52,284 nucleotides of DNA, from positions 1-52,284 of the forward strand of contig CAVGEY010000016.1 of the NCBI GenBank assembly GCA_963628435.1, in the 5' to 3' direction. The stretch comes from CAKSQF01 sp963628435. Lineage in GTDB: Bacteria; Bacillota; Clostridia; Oscillospirales; CAG-272. Below the pieces are notes generated by a model that did no database searches, was not told where the DNA came from, and saw only the letters and a list, made by a program, of their open reading frames with translations. Position numbers and translations under genes: made by a program. Within the stretch, counting starts at the first letter, position 1. Each line of letters begins with the position of its first letter. Below are positions 41,376-49,828 of the stretch, piece after piece.

Positions 41376-42359
41376 ATGAAAAAGCCGAAAATTCTTGTTG
41401 TGGGCAGTATGAATATGGATCTTATTACATCTGCCGACAGATTCGTTATGCCCGGAGAAACAATTCACGGAACATCTTTTTCAACCGCTCCCGGAGGAAA
41501 AGGCGCAAATCAGGCAATACAGGCGGCAAGACTCGGCGCCGATGTTACAATGGTAGGCAAGGTCGGGAATGACGCGTTCGGTCTCGAACTCATCAAATCG
41601 GCGAAAGAGTCGGGCGTTGACACATCACATGTAAAAATAACCGACAAAGCTCCGACCGCGATTGCCGACATACAGTTATGCAAATCGGACGCGGGCACTC
41701 AAAACCGCATCGTAATCGTTGCCGGCGCAAACGGCGAGCTGAAAATCGACGACATCGATTTTCTTAAAGACAGCATACAAGAATATGATATGGTGATTCT
41801 TCAGCACGAGATACCGAACGAAATCAACGAGGCGGCAGCGAAGGCGGCATACTCTGCGAATGTTCCGATTATGCTTAATCCGGCACCTGCTGCCGAGGTT
41901 TCCGCGGAAATGTTAAAGATGCTGACATTCATTTCACCCAATGAGCATGAGGCCGCCGCAATCACCGGAATAAAAGCCGATGATGAAGGCAATCTGCACC
42001 GGATAATCGACATATTCGGCGAATCGGGCGTTAAAAACACGATAATCACGCTCGGCTCCTCGGGTGCGGTTATCGGCGGAGAATGCGGATATATACGCTG
42101 CCCCGCCGCATCATACGGTATTGCGGTTGATCCCACGGCGGCAGGCGACAGCTTTATCGCTGCCTTTTCGGTTGCATACTCGATCGGTCTGTCCTGCTCC
42201 GACTCTCTTCGTTTTGCATCATTCGCCGCCGCAATTACGGTATCAAGGCCCGGCGCACAGCCGTCTCTTCCGTCACTTGACGAGCTGCTCGGCGCGCTCG
42301 ACAGACTCTGCGACGATCCGGAGCTTGCGGCAAGGATAAAAGAAAAAACCGGAAAATAA
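41376..42359 (+). CDS. rbsK: ribokinase (PfkB family)
   Basis: Ribokinase phosphorylates D-ribose to ribose-5-phosphate. The 327-residue product has the PfkB N-terminal glycine motif (FSTAPGGKGANQAIQAARLGADVTMVGKVGNDAFG), NPAPAAEV, ISPNEHEAAAITG, and the C-terminal catalytic motif VDPTAAGDSFIAAF with the base Asp. These match ribokinases closely, although other PfkB sugar or nucleoside kinases cannot be fully excluded. It is monocistronic, with no ribose transporter beside it. It lies 3.6 kb after the salvage locus and may recycle ribose freed from nucleosides. Confidence 0.9.
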   Translation: MKKPKILVVGSMNMDLITSADRFVMPGETIHGTSFSTAPGGKGANQAIQAARLGADVTMVGKVGNDAFGLELIKSAKESGVDTSHVKITDKAPTAIADIQLCKSDAGTQNRIVIVAGANGELKIDDIDFLKDSIQEYDMVILQHEIPNEINEAAAKAAYSANVPIMLNPAPAAEVSAEMLKMLTFISPNEHEAAAITGIKADDEGNLHRIIDIFGESGVKNTIITLGSSGAVIGGECGYIRCPAASYGIAVDPTAAGDSFIAAFSVAYSIGLSCSDSLRFASFAAAITVSRPGAQPSLPSLDELLGALDRLCDDPELAARIKEKTGK

Positions 42360-42372
42360 ACTGTCATAAAAC

Positions 42373-42408
42373 AAAACAAGAGCCGCGAGGCTTCGCGGCT
42401 CTTGTTTT
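42373..42408. terminator. bidirectional terminator between rbsK and the DagK-like gene
   Basis: A 16-pair stem (42373-42388 with 42393-42408, loop GGCT) carries A tracts on one arm and T tracts on the other. It ends both converging genes. Confidence 0.9.
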
Positions 42409-42421
42409 ATGCTGTTTAGAA

Positions 42422-43330
42422 TTATTCGTAAGTGGGAATCCGTATGAAGCTTGCGGCATGTCTGAGACACTTTATGTCGACATCGTTATGCTCGCCGGCA
42501 TTCTCACCGTCGATTGTCCACGCGGCTTTTGTTTTGGTTTTTACATTTATCTCACTGCTCTTGAGATATACGATATTTTTATTGCCGAAATCCGATTTTG
42601 TGAGAGCGCCGATAAGTTCGTTCAGTTCGAAAATGTTTGCGGGCGCCTTTATCATCAGTATCTCGAATTTGCCGTCGGCAAAATCGACTTCATCCTTAGG
42701 CAGCTTAAGCACACCGCCTATCGATGTCGAGTTCATTACGGCACACAGGATAATATCATCGGCTTCGTAAATTCCGTCGTCATAAGTAAGTTTTACCTTA
42801 TAATTTCTGATATTTCCGAGTTCCTGAATTCCCGAAAGCAAATACGCGAGATGACCGAGCAGATTTTTCATATCCTGCGGTGTCTGATACGAGGTTTTTG
42901 CGAACGCTCCGAATGTGGCGGTATAAATAAAGCGTCTGTCGGCGCCGAACTGTCCTACATCATGGGCAATCGGCACGCCTTTTACAATCGCTTCGGCCGC
43001 CGAGCTTGTATTTTTCGGTATTCCGATTGCGGTTGCGAGATCGTTTGTCGTTCCGCACGGTATATAGCCTATTTTTATCGGATGGGAGAGCTTTGCGGAT
43101 CCTTCAAGCACCTGACTTACCGTTCCGTCGCCTCCGCAGCATATAACCGTATCGAATCCTTCCGCTTCCGCTGTTGTATCGGCGGCGTCACCGGAATATT
43201 CTGTCAGATGAACCGTTATATCGTATTTTTTCGACAAAATATTTATAATATTGAAAAGGTTGGTCTTAGCACCCTGCAACCCCGCTTTGGGGTTTACAAT
43301 GAGCAGAGCCTTATTATTCTTAAAAGACAC
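42422..43330 (-). CDS. diacylglycerol/lipid kinase family protein (DagK/YegS-like)
   Basis: It has the DAGK catalytic fold, phosphorylating diacylglycerol or a related lipid. Motifs: LLIVNPKAGLQGAK at the N-terminus, the nucleotide-binding VICCGGDGTVSQVLEG, IGYIPCGTTNDLATAIGIP, and the conserved late WTIDGE motif. It is cytoplasmic and membrane-associated; Firmicutes DgkB salvages diacylglycerol from lipoteichoic-acid synthesis, a plausible but unproven role here. Two GTG codons can start it. AAGGA abuts the first (43342), so the GTG at 43330, with AGGAG 11 bases upstream, is preferred. Confidence 0.9.
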   Translation of the reverse strand: MSFKNNKALLIVNPKAGLQGAKTNLFNIINILSKKYDITVHLTEYSGDAADTTAEAEGFDTVICCGGDGTVSQVLEGSAKLSHPIKIGYIPCGTTNDLATAIGIPKNTSSAAEAIVKGVPIAHDVGQFGADRRFIYTATFGAFAKTSYQTPQDMKNLLGHLAYLLSGIQELGNIRNYKVKLTYDDGIYEADDIILCAVMNSTSIGGVLKLPKDEVDFADGKFEILMIKAPANIFELNELIGALTKSDFGNKNIVYLKSSEINVKTKTKAAWTIDGENAGEHNDVDIKCLRHAASFIRIPTYE

Positions 43331-43435
43331 GAGTATCCCCACTCCTTATTATTTTTCGTTTATATTGTACTCTGAATTTATTACTTTTTTCTTACAAATT
43401 TAATAACAAATCGAAAAAATCTTTTCAAAGACATA

Positions 43436-43461
43436 CAGGGCCATCCGACATGACAGCCCTG
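43436..43461 (-). terminator. weak terminator after the metal P-type ATPase gene
   Basis: CAGGGC (43436-43441) pairs with GCCCTG (43456-43461), followed on the minus strand by a modest TATGTCTTT. This is the only candidate for ending the metal-efflux transcript. Confidence 0.4.
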
Positions 43462-43471
43462 CATTTTGATA

Positions 43472-45358
43472 TTACTTATTTTCGTTTCCGAGCATTCTCA
43501 TAGAATTGAGAATGGCAATTACCGAAACTCCGACATCACCGAATACGGCAAACCACATACTCGCAATTCCGAAAACTATCAGAAGAAGGATGAGAAGTTT
43601 GACTCCGAGTGCGAATATGATATTTTCTTTGGCGATTTTCATCGTCTTGCGTGAAATGGCGACAGCATCGGCAACTCTCATCGGATCGTCCGAAGAGATT
43701 ACGACATCGGCGGCATCAATCGCTATATCGGCACCGTTCTTACCCATCGCGAAACCGACATCCGATCTTGCGAGTGCGGGGGAGTCGTTGATTCCGTCTC
43801 CGACGAATCCGCATCCGCCGTCTTCTATCAGCTTTTTGAGTGCTTCGAGTTTGCCTTCGGGCAGAAGCGCCGCCTTACATTCGGATATGCCGAGTTCGGC
43901 TGCGACATTGTCGGCCACCTTCTGCGAATCACCCGAAAGCATAACAGTGCGAACGTTCAGCCGATTAAGCTCGGAGATTGCCTGCTTTGATGTGGGTTTA
44001 AGCTCATCGCGGAAGGTAATACTTCCGACATACTTGCCGTCATACGCAACATGGACTGCCGTGCATCCTTCGGCATCGGCGGGGATTTTTGCATCTACGC
44101 CAAGCTCATCAAGCAGTTTTTTGTTACCTGCCGCAATATTTTTGCCGTTATACAAGGCGCTTCTTCCGCGTCCGGGCAGTTCGCGGATATCCGAAAGGCT
44201 GTTCTCATCCACCGATTTCCCGTACGCGCGACTGATTGCCGACGCAAGCGGATGAAGCGATGAAAATTCGGCAGCCGCGGCATACTGAAGCAGTTTATCT
44301 TTATCTGTGCCGTCGGCAGGCAGAATTTCGGAAACAGACAGAAATCCTTTTGTAAGTGTGCCGGTTTTATCGAAAGCAATATTTTTTATTTCGGTGAGTT
44401 TCTCGATTTTACTGTTATCCTTAAAGAGAATACCTTTTTTAGCCGATGCGCCGACAGCACCGAAGAATGTCAGCGGAACCGATATTACAAGCGCGCAGGG
44501 GCAGGACACAACAAGGAAAGAGAGCGCGCGTTTTATCCAGATGAGAAAATCCTGCTTAAGCAGAATCGGAGGAATGACCGCAACGACAAGCGCCGCAATA
44601 CATACCGCAGGAGTATATACTACCGCAAACTTTGTTATAAAAGCTTCGGTTTTTGATTTTCCCGCTGCCGCATCCTCAACGGTTGCGACAATCTTGGCGG
44701 CCGCAGACTGGCTTGCCTTGCAGGTTGTGCGGATTCTGAGTCTGCCGTCGATATTGACGGTTCCCGAACTTACCGCATCGCCGACTCCTACCGACACGGG
44801 AAGCGATTCGCCGGTCAGCGAAGAACAGTCAATCGAAGCTCCGCCGTCGACAACAACACCGTCAATCGCGATTCTGCGTCCGGCGCCGACTTCGATTATT
44901 TCGCCGATTTCCACGTCATCTGCGGATACGGTAACGATTTTACCGTCTCTGACAACGTCCGCTTTATCCGGGCAGAGTTTCGCAAGCGAATCGATTGCGC
45001 CGCGCGCGTTACCGGTTGCGCAGGATTCGAAAAGTTCGCCGACATTTGCGAAAAGCATTACGGCAACGCCTTCGGTAAATTCGCCGAGAATAATCGCCGC
45101 AAGCGACGCTACGCTCATAAGAAAGTTTTCATCGAAAATCTGACCGCGCAGAATGTTCGAAAATGCATCCGCAAGTGTTTCTCCGCCGGCAATAATATAT
45201 GCGGGCAGATAGCAGAGAAGCTTCAGCAGCCATTCAAAAGAGAAAAGGTTTTCCGAATCGGGCAGAAAAAGTTTATCGACAACAACTGCCGTGACAAACA
45301 GCAGAGCCGCAACGGCAATCCGCAGAGCGTCCTTCTTTTGTTTTTTTGAGAGTTTCAC
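43472..45358 (-). CDS. heavy-metal P1B-type ATPase (CadA/ZntA-like)
   Basis: This pump exports soft or transition metal ions using ATP. Its 628 residues carry TGES (about 182-185), the transmembrane metal motif SCPCAL (CPC at 286-288), the phosphorylated Asp330 in DKTGTLT, MLSGDS and GDGINDSPALARSD. The CPC motif and an adjoining SmtB/CadC repressor point to Zn/Cd/Pb rather than copper. No N-terminal HMA domain is fused; a free HMA protein is encoded immediately upstream instead. The start is GTG 45358, overlapping the HMA stop by four bases. Confidence 0.94.
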   Translation of the reverse strand: MKLSKKQKKDALRIAVAALLFVTAVVVDKLFLPDSENLFSFEWLLKLLCYLPAYIIAGGETLADAFSNILRGQIFDENFLMSVASLAAIILGEFTEGVAVMLFANVGELFESCATGNARGAIDSLAKLCPDKADVVRDGKIVTVSADDVEIGEIIEVGAGRRIAIDGVVVDGGASIDCSSLTGESLPVSVGVGDAVSSGTVNIDGRLRIRTTCKASQSAAAKIVATVEDAAAGKSKTEAFITKFAVVYTPAVCIAALVVAVIPPILLKQDFLIWIKRALSFLVVSCPCALVISVPLTFFGAVGASAKKGILFKDNSKIEKLTEIKNIAFDKTGTLTKGFLSVSEILPADGTDKDKLLQYAAAAEFSSLHPLASAISRAYGKSVDENSLSDIRELPGRGRSALYNGKNIAAGNKKLLDELGVDAKIPADAEGCTAVHVAYDGKYVGSITFRDELKPTSKQAISELNRLNVRTVMLSGDSQKVADNVAAELGISECKAALLPEGKLEALKKLIEDGGCGFVGDGINDSPALARSDVGFAMGKNGADIAIDAADVVISSDDPMRVADAVAISRKTMKIAKENIIFALGVKLLILLLIVFGIASMWFAVFGDVGVSVIAILNSMRMLGNENK

Positions 45359-45576
45359 AGCTCAACCAACTCGCAGTCCGGCTCGACTTTCTTTACAGCC
45401 TTAATCGCTTCCGCGTAAATTCTGTCAAACTCGGACTCATCGGCGGTGATTGTCACCTTTTGGGAGAGAAAAACAACAGAAGCGCTCTCCACTCCCTTGA
45501 TTTTCTGAATTTTAGCTTCGATTTTTGCGGCGCAGTTTGCGCAGTCGATATCTGTTAATCTGTAATGGCGTGTCAT
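45355..45576 (-). CDS. free HMA-domain metal chaperone
   Basis: A 73-residue ferredoxin-like heavy-metal-associated domain with the metal site DCANCAAKI. It would deliver metal to the adjacent ATPase or act as its detached N-terminal domain. It overlaps the ATPase gene by four bases and lies 45 bases downstream of the repressor gene. ATG 45576 has GGAGG upstream. The separation of this domain from the ATPase is noteworthy but seen in other Clostridia. Confidence 0.92.
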   Translation of the reverse strand: MTRHYRLTDIDCANCAAKIEAKIQKIKGVESASVVFLSQKVTITADESEFDRIYAEAIKAVKKVEPDCELVEL

Positions 45577-45621
45577 AATGGTTTCCTCCGAAATTTTTAT
45601 AAAATTTTTATAAATTATTTT

Positions 45622-45999
45622 TTATTTTTTGTCTTCTTCGATGTGATCAACCGCACAGTTAATCAGCGTCTGAACGTGTTCATCGGCAAGCGAATAAAAG
45701 ACGGTCTTGCCTTCCCTGCGGTATTTGATAAGTCTTGCCGCTTTCAGCACTCTGAGTTGATGTGAAATCGCGGAATCGGTCATTGACAGAACTTTTGCGA
45801 TATCGCAAACGCAGAGTTCGTGTTCCCACAGAACGCAGAGTATTCTGATTCTCGTATGATCGCCGAATATTTTATAAAGCTCGGCAAGTTCGAAAATCGT
45901 ATCCTCATCCGGCATTTTCGACAGCACCTCTTTGACTGCTCCTTCGTGTATCGAGCGGTAATCGCAGGTTTCGATTTTTTCTTCTTCCGTATTCTCCAT
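45622..45999 (-). CDS. ArsR/SmtB-family metal-responsive repressor (CadC-like)
   Basis: A 125-residue winged-helix repressor that releases DNA when metal binds. The recognition helices lie in LCVCDIAKVLSMTDSAISHQLRVLKAARLIKYRREGK. Both classical metal sites can be traced: alpha3N cysteines in ELCVCD (Cys63, Cys65, with Cys12 near the N-terminus) and alpha5 ligands in ADEHV...CAVDHIEE (Asp106, His108, His119, Glu122). This combination is typical of CadC/SmtB sensors of Cd, Pb or Zn. It is the first gene of the operon and probably autoregulated through the operator just upstream. Confidence 0.94.
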   Translation of the reverse strand: MENTEEEKIETCDYRSIHEGAVKEVLSKMPDEDTIFELAELYKIFGDHTRIRILCVLWEHELCVCDIAKVLSMTDSAISHQLRVLKAARLIKYRREGKTVFYSLADEHVQTLINCAVDHIEEDKK

Positions 46000-46037
46000 A
46001 ATTACTGTTCACCCGCTTTCGGTTTTGATTTCATTTG

Positions 46038-46064
46038 AACGATTGAATGATTGTTCATATATTC
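46038..46064 (-). promoter_or_regulatory. SmtB/CadC-type operator
   Basis: An imperfect inverted repeat centred on TGAA-N6-TTCA (46044-46057), with a further TTCATA/TGAAC half on either side, lies directly downstream of the -10. It resembles the 12-2-12 operators of SmtB and CadC repressors and would block transcription of the repressor-HMA-ATPase operon. Confidence 0.7.
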
Positions 46065-46093
46065 ATAATAGCACGCGAATTATCATTTGTCAA
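46065..46093 (-). promoter_or_regulatory. promoter of the metal-efflux operon
   Basis: On the minus strand, TTGACA (46093-46088) and TATTAT (46070-46065) are 17 bases apart, adjoining the operator. Confidence 0.8.
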
Positions 46094-46151
46094 TAGTTTT
46101 TTTGATTTTTACAAAAAAAATCAAAAAAACCGTATTTTTTCAAAAAATCTA

Positions 46152-46180
46152 TTGCAATTCGGAAAATATTATGATATAAT
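46152..46180 (+). promoter_or_regulatory. tRNA-Trp promoter
   Basis: TTGCAA (46152-46157) and TATAAT (46175-46180) are 17 bases apart with a TG extended -10. The tRNA begins 15 bases after the -10. Confidence 0.75.
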
Positions 46181-46195
46181 TGCACAGTACGGCAT

Positions 46196-46271
46196 AGGGG
46201 TGTAGTTCAGTCGGTAGAACGGCAGTCTCCAAAACTGCATGTCCAGAGTTCGAGTCTTTGCGCCCCTGCCA
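46196..46271 (+). tRNA. tRNA-Trp (anticodon CCA)
   Basis: The acceptor stem AGGGGTG pairs with CGCCCCT (one G-T), followed by discriminator G and an encoded CCA at 46269-46271. The anticodon arm is GCAGT-CTCCAAA-ACTGC with anticodon CCA. The D-arm has GTTCAGTCGGTAGAAC and the T-arm GTTCGAGTC. The total is 76 nt. It is a stand-alone transcription unit with its own promoter and terminator. Confidence 0.97.
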
Positions 46272-46335
46272 TCTTGTGCGATCAAAACCGATTCGCACGA
46301 AAAAAGGCTGTTTGGTAAGACAAACAGTAAGAAAT

Positions 46336-46366
46336 GGGAGATTTCGAAAGATTTCTCCCGTTTTTT
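46336..46366 (+). terminator. terminator after tRNA-Trp
   Basis: GGGAGA (46336-46341) pairs with TCTCCC (46354-46359), followed by G and six T. A smaller hairpin (CTGTTTG/CAAACAG, about 46308-46327) precedes it. Confidence 0.75.
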
Positions 46367-46546
46367 ATAACTTCTTTCACGAAGCACCGATCCGTTTGAG
46401 ATTACCGACCGCAAGAACATGAATCAGCGAAAACGGAACGATATATTTTCGGTACAATCTGTTCCCGTTTACAAACCGGATTTTGCTGCGGGAACACATG
46501 ATATATTTTCAACCACTCAAATAATAAAGATTTGGAGACAAAAGAA

Positions 46547-47980
46547 ATGATTTACGATGTTGCGATTATCGGTGCGGGAGTAACCGGAGGACTTACAGCC
46601 GCCGCTCTCGCAAAGTACAAGCTCGATGTTTGCCTTGTCGAAGCCGGAGCCGACGTTGCGCTCGGTGCCACGAAAGCAAACAGCGCCATTGTTCACGGAG
46701 GATACGATCCGGTTCCGGGAACACTGAAAGCAATGCTTAACGTAAAGGGTGCCGAAATGATGGCAGATTTGTGCCGTCGTCTTGACGTTCATTACAAGAA
46801 CAACGGTTCTATGGTTGTTGCATTTGACGAAGAACAGCTCGAACATGTCAGGATGCTCTGCGAAAGAGGAAAGCAAAACGGAGTTTCCGGTCTTTCGGTA
46901 ATAACGGGTGACGAAGCAAGAAAGCTCGAGCCGGCGCTTTCAAAAAATATAGTCGGTGCGCTTCTTTGCACTTCATCCGGAATAGTTTGTCCCTACGATC
47001 TTACAATAGCCGCAGTAGGCAATGCGATGGATAACGGTACCGATCTTTATTGCAACTTCAAGGTTACGGATATTTCAAACGATGGGTCGGTCTACACTTT
47101 GAAATCCGACGACGGTGCGGAGATGAAGGCAAAATACATTGTAAATGCCGCCGGACTCGGATCTGATGAAATCGCACGTCTTTACGGAGACGATTATCAT
47201 ATAATCGCAAAGAAGGGCGAATATATGCTTCTTGACAAGTCCGAGGGCGGACTTGTTTCAAGAACCGTTTTCCAAACTCCTACGAAAGCGGGAAAGGGCA
47301 TTCTCGTTACTCCCACGGTTGACGGAAACCTTCTTGTCGGGCCTACATCCGAAAAGACGGAAAAGGACGACAGAACAACAACGCTTGCGGGCCTTGACAC
47401 AATAAAAGAGAAGGCTTCGCTTTCGGCCGACGGCATAAATTACAGATCCGTAATTACATCTTTTGCCGGACTTCGCGCAGCCTGCGCCGAAAACGAGGAT
47501 TTTGTACTTGAAATTTCCCCGCACTCTCCGCGTGCGATAAACGCGGTGGGAATTGACTCCCCGGGGCTCTCTTCATCTCCCGCAATAGCGGAATATATAG
47601 TAAATCTTCTTGCAAAAGCGGGGCTTAAGCTCGAAGAAAAATCAAGTTATATCGATACTCGCGTTTCATGCAAGCATTTTCGCACGCTTTCAACCGACGA
47701 GAAAAACGAAATAATAAAAAAGGATCCGTCATACGGCAGAGTAATATGCCGCTGTGAAACAGTAACGGAGGGCGAAATCCTTGCCGCGATAAGACAGAAT
47801 CCGAAAGCAACTACGATTGACGGCATAAAACGCAGAACAAGAGCGGGAATGGGACGCTGTCAGGCGGGCTTCTGCACACCGTTTGTGACCGAACTTATTG
47901 CAAAAGAACTCGGAATCGCGGAAAATCAGGTCACGAAGACAGGCGGCAAATCCAGACTTTTGCTCGGAAACAGAAAATAG
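46547..47980 (+). CDS. FAD-dependent oxidoreductase, GlpA-like with C-terminal BFD-type domain
   Basis: A 477-residue flavoprotein of the glycine-oxidase/GlpA group. The FAD dinucleotide motif is VAIIGAGVTGGLTAAALAKY; other family blocks are KANSAIVHGGYDPVPGTLKA and INAVGIDSPGLSSSPAIAEY. A C-terminal domain (about 400-455) with CRCETVTEGEI and MGRCQAGFC carries the four Cys of a BFD-like [2Fe-2S] site. With the next two genes it resembles the anaerobic glycerol-3-phosphate dehydrogenase-like set of Clostridia, so oxidation of glycerol-3-phosphate or a similar 2-hydroxy acid is inferred. I use ATG 46547 (GGAG nine bases upstream) instead of the TTG at 46532 that overlaps the ribosome site. No glpK or glpF is seen. 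Confidence 0.88.
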   Translation: MIYDVAIIGAGVTGGLTAAALAKYKLDVCLVEAGADVALGATKANSAIVHGGYDPVPGTLKAMLNVKGAEMMADLCRRLDVHYKNNGSMVVAFDEEQLEHVRMLCERGKQNGVSGLSVITGDEARKLEPALSKNIVGALLCTSSGIVCPYDLTIAAVGNAMDNGTDLYCNFKVTDISNDGSVYTLKSDDGAEMKAKYIVNAAGLGSDEIARLYGDDYHIIAKKGEYMLLDKSEGGLVSRTVFQTPTKAGKGILVTPTVDGNLLVGPTSEKTEKDDRTTTLAGLDTIKEKASLSADGINYRSVITSFAGLRAACAENEDFVLEISPHSPRAINAVGIDSPGLSSSPAIAEYIVNLLAKAGLKLEEKSSYIDTRVSCKHFRTLSTDEKNEIIKKDPSYGRVICRCETVTEGEILAAIRQNPKATTIDGIKRRTRAGMGRCQAGFCTPFVTELIAKELGIAENQVTKTGGKSRLLLGNRK

Positions 47981-47998
47981 AGCGGAGGAAACACAGCT

Positions 47999-49270
47999 AT
48001 GAAAAAATGTGATATTGCCGTTATAGGCGGAGGCCCCGCCGGAATGGCAGCAGCCGTTTCCGCATTTGACAGCGGCGTAAAAGATATACTTATAATCGAA
48101 CGCGACGAGGGGCTCGGCGGTATTCTTCGTCAGTGTATTCATAACGGATTCGGACTTCACCGTTTCGGTGAGGAGCTTACCGGTCCCGAATACGCGGACA
48201 GATACAAGAAAATGGTTATCGAAAGGAAAATTCCTTATATTGTAAAGACTATGGTTCTCGGAATAGAGCAGAGCGGGAACGGCAGACATATCGTTACCGC
48301 AATGAACAGCGAGGACGGCGTATTTACAATCGACGCAGGCGCTGTTGTGCTTGCAATGGGCTGCCGTGAAAGAAGCCGCGGTCAGCTCAACATTCCGGGC
48401 GAACGCCCCGCAGGCGTATACACGGCAGGAACAGCGCAGAGATTTATAAACATAAAAGGCGAAATGCCCGGTAAAAATATTGTTATTCTCGGTTCGGGCG
48501 ACATCGGCCTCATAATGGCGAGAAGAATGACGCTTGAAGGGGCAAATGTAAAGCTCGTATGCGAACTTATGCCGTATTCCGGCGGACTCAACAGAAATAT
48601 AGTCCAGTGTCTTAACGACTTCGGCATACCGCTCAGACTCAGTCACACGGTATCAAAGATACACGGAAAAGAAAGAGTTGAGGGTGTTACTGTTTCGGAG
48701 GTTGACGAGCATCTGCGTGTGATTCCCGAAAAGAGTGAATATATCGAATGTGACACGCTTCTTCTTTCGTGCGGACTTCTTCCCGAAAACGAGCTTACAA
48801 AGGCTGCCGGCATAAAACTTGACAGAGTAACCGGCGGCGCGTTTGTAAATCAGAACAGAAGAACCGAGCAGACGGGAGTTTATTCATGCGGTAATGTACT
48901 TCATGTTCACGATCTTGTGGACTATGTCTCCGAAGAAGCCGAACTTGCGGGAAAGAGTGCCGCCGAGTTTATAAAAGCGGGCTGCAAGGAACCGGATTAC
49001 GTGGGTTCGCTTCCGGTTATCGCAACCGGCGGAGTGAGATACACCGTTCCGCAGAGAATTGACGTTACCGAAAACCCTGAAGATATAAAAATCTATTTCA
49101 GAGTCGGTGCGGTTATGGAAAATGTAAAAATCCGCGTTTCGTGCGGTGAGAAAGAGCTTGTTCTTCAGAAAAAGCGCAAGGTTGCTCCGGGCGAAATGGA
49201 ATTTGTCCGCATAAAAGGCGAACAGCTCAAAGAGTGCGACGGCGATATCACCGTTGAAATAGTAAAGTGA
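47999..49270 (+). CDS. pyridine nucleotide-disulphide-type FAD oxidoreductase (GlpA/B partner)
   Basis: A 423-residue two-dinucleotide-domain flavoprotein. The FAD site IAVIGGGPAGMAAAVSA is at the N-terminus, GILRQCIHNGFGLHRF follows, and VLAMGCRERSRGQLNIPGERPAGVYTAGTAQ is the family hallmark. The NAD(P) site is IVILGSGDIGLIMARRM. VYSCGNVLHVHDLVDYVSEEAELAGKSAA closes the FAD site. It probably passes electrons between the GlpA-like subunit and a soluble carrier such as NAD or ferredoxin. The C-terminal roughly 85 residues are beta-rich. It begins 18 bases after the previous gene with a GGAGG site. Confidence 0.9.
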   Translation: MKKCDIAVIGGGPAGMAAAVSAFDSGVKDILIIERDEGLGGILRQCIHNGFGLHRFGEELTGPEYADRYKKMVIERKIPYIVKTMVLGIEQSGNGRHIVTAMNSEDGVFTIDAGAVVLAMGCRERSRGQLNIPGERPAGVYTAGTAQRFINIKGEMPGKNIVILGSGDIGLIMARRMTLEGANVKLVCELMPYSGGLNRNIVQCLNDFGIPLRLSHTVSKIHGKERVEGVTVSEVDEHLRVIPEKSEYIECDTLLLSCGLLPENELTKAAGIKLDRVTGGAFVNQNRRTEQTGVYSCGNVLHVHDLVDYVSEEAELAGKSAAEFIKAGCKEPDYVGSLPVIATGGVRYTVPQRIDVTENPEDIKIYFRVGAVMENVKIRVSCGEKELVLQKKRKVAPGEMEFVRIKGEQLKECDGDITVEIVK

Positions 49271-49280
49271 GGTTACGGCT

Positions 49281-49643
49281 ATGAATATCGGTGAAAAGAA
49301 GGAAATGATATGTATAAACTGCCCGATAGGCTGTCAGCTTACCGCCGAAAAAACGGCCGAGGGCTTTTGCGTTACGGGGAACAACTGCCCCAGAGGTGAA
49401 AAATACGCTATTGCCGAGCTTACGCATCCGACGCGAACCCTTACAACAACGGTGAGAGTTGCCAACAGGCAGGGGGTTTACCTCCCCGTGAAAACAAGCG
49501 CTCCGATTTCAAAAGAAAAGCTTTTTGATGCGATGAAAATGCTTTCCGGAGTTTCCGTAAATGCTCCGGTGCAGCAGGGCGAGGTCGTTTTTGCCGGAAT
49601 TTGCGGAGAATCCGACATAATAGCCACCGGTTCGGTAGAATGA
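49281..49643 (+). CDS. DUF1667 protein, third member of the oxidoreductase operon
   Basis: A 120-residue protein with the DUF1667 N-terminal pattern CINCPIGCQLT...GNNCPRGEKYA (four Cys, CxxCxxxC plus a distal Cys) that suggests an iron-sulfur or zinc site. The rest (about 45-110) has LTHPTRTLTTTVRV and VKTSAPISKEKLFDAM, typical of the family. It recurs as the third gene after paired FAD oxidoreductases of this type in Clostridia and Thermotogae. Its role is unproven, probably electron transfer. It starts ten bases after the previous stop; an internal ATG eight codons on is an alternative start. Confidence 0.88.
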   Translation: MNIGEKKEMICINCPIGCQLTAEKTAEGFCVTGNNCPRGEKYAIAELTHPTRTLTTTVRVANRQGVYLPVKTSAPISKEKLFDAMKMLSGVSVNAPVQQGEVVFAGICGESDIIATGSVE

Positions 49644-49720
49644 TTTAACAAAAAAATTATTTTCGCGAGCTTAAGGAAAGATGCCGTGCGGCAATAAACA
49701 ATACGTACAAAAAGCGGGAG

Positions 49721-49746
49721 AAAGCGGGAGATTTCTCCCGCTTTTC
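49721..49746 (+). terminator. terminator after the oxidoreductase operon
   Basis: GCGGGAGA pairs with TCTCCCGC (loop TT), ending in CTTTT. The left arm AAAGCGGGAG is present twice in tandem (49711-49720 and 49721-49730), giving two alternative stems. Confidence 0.8.
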
Positions 49747-49828
49747 GTCCCCGCTCATTTCCTGCCTTCTCTGAATGCTTACAAATGTAGAAGCAAAAAT
49801 TACTGTCTTTACATAAGGAGATTGTATT

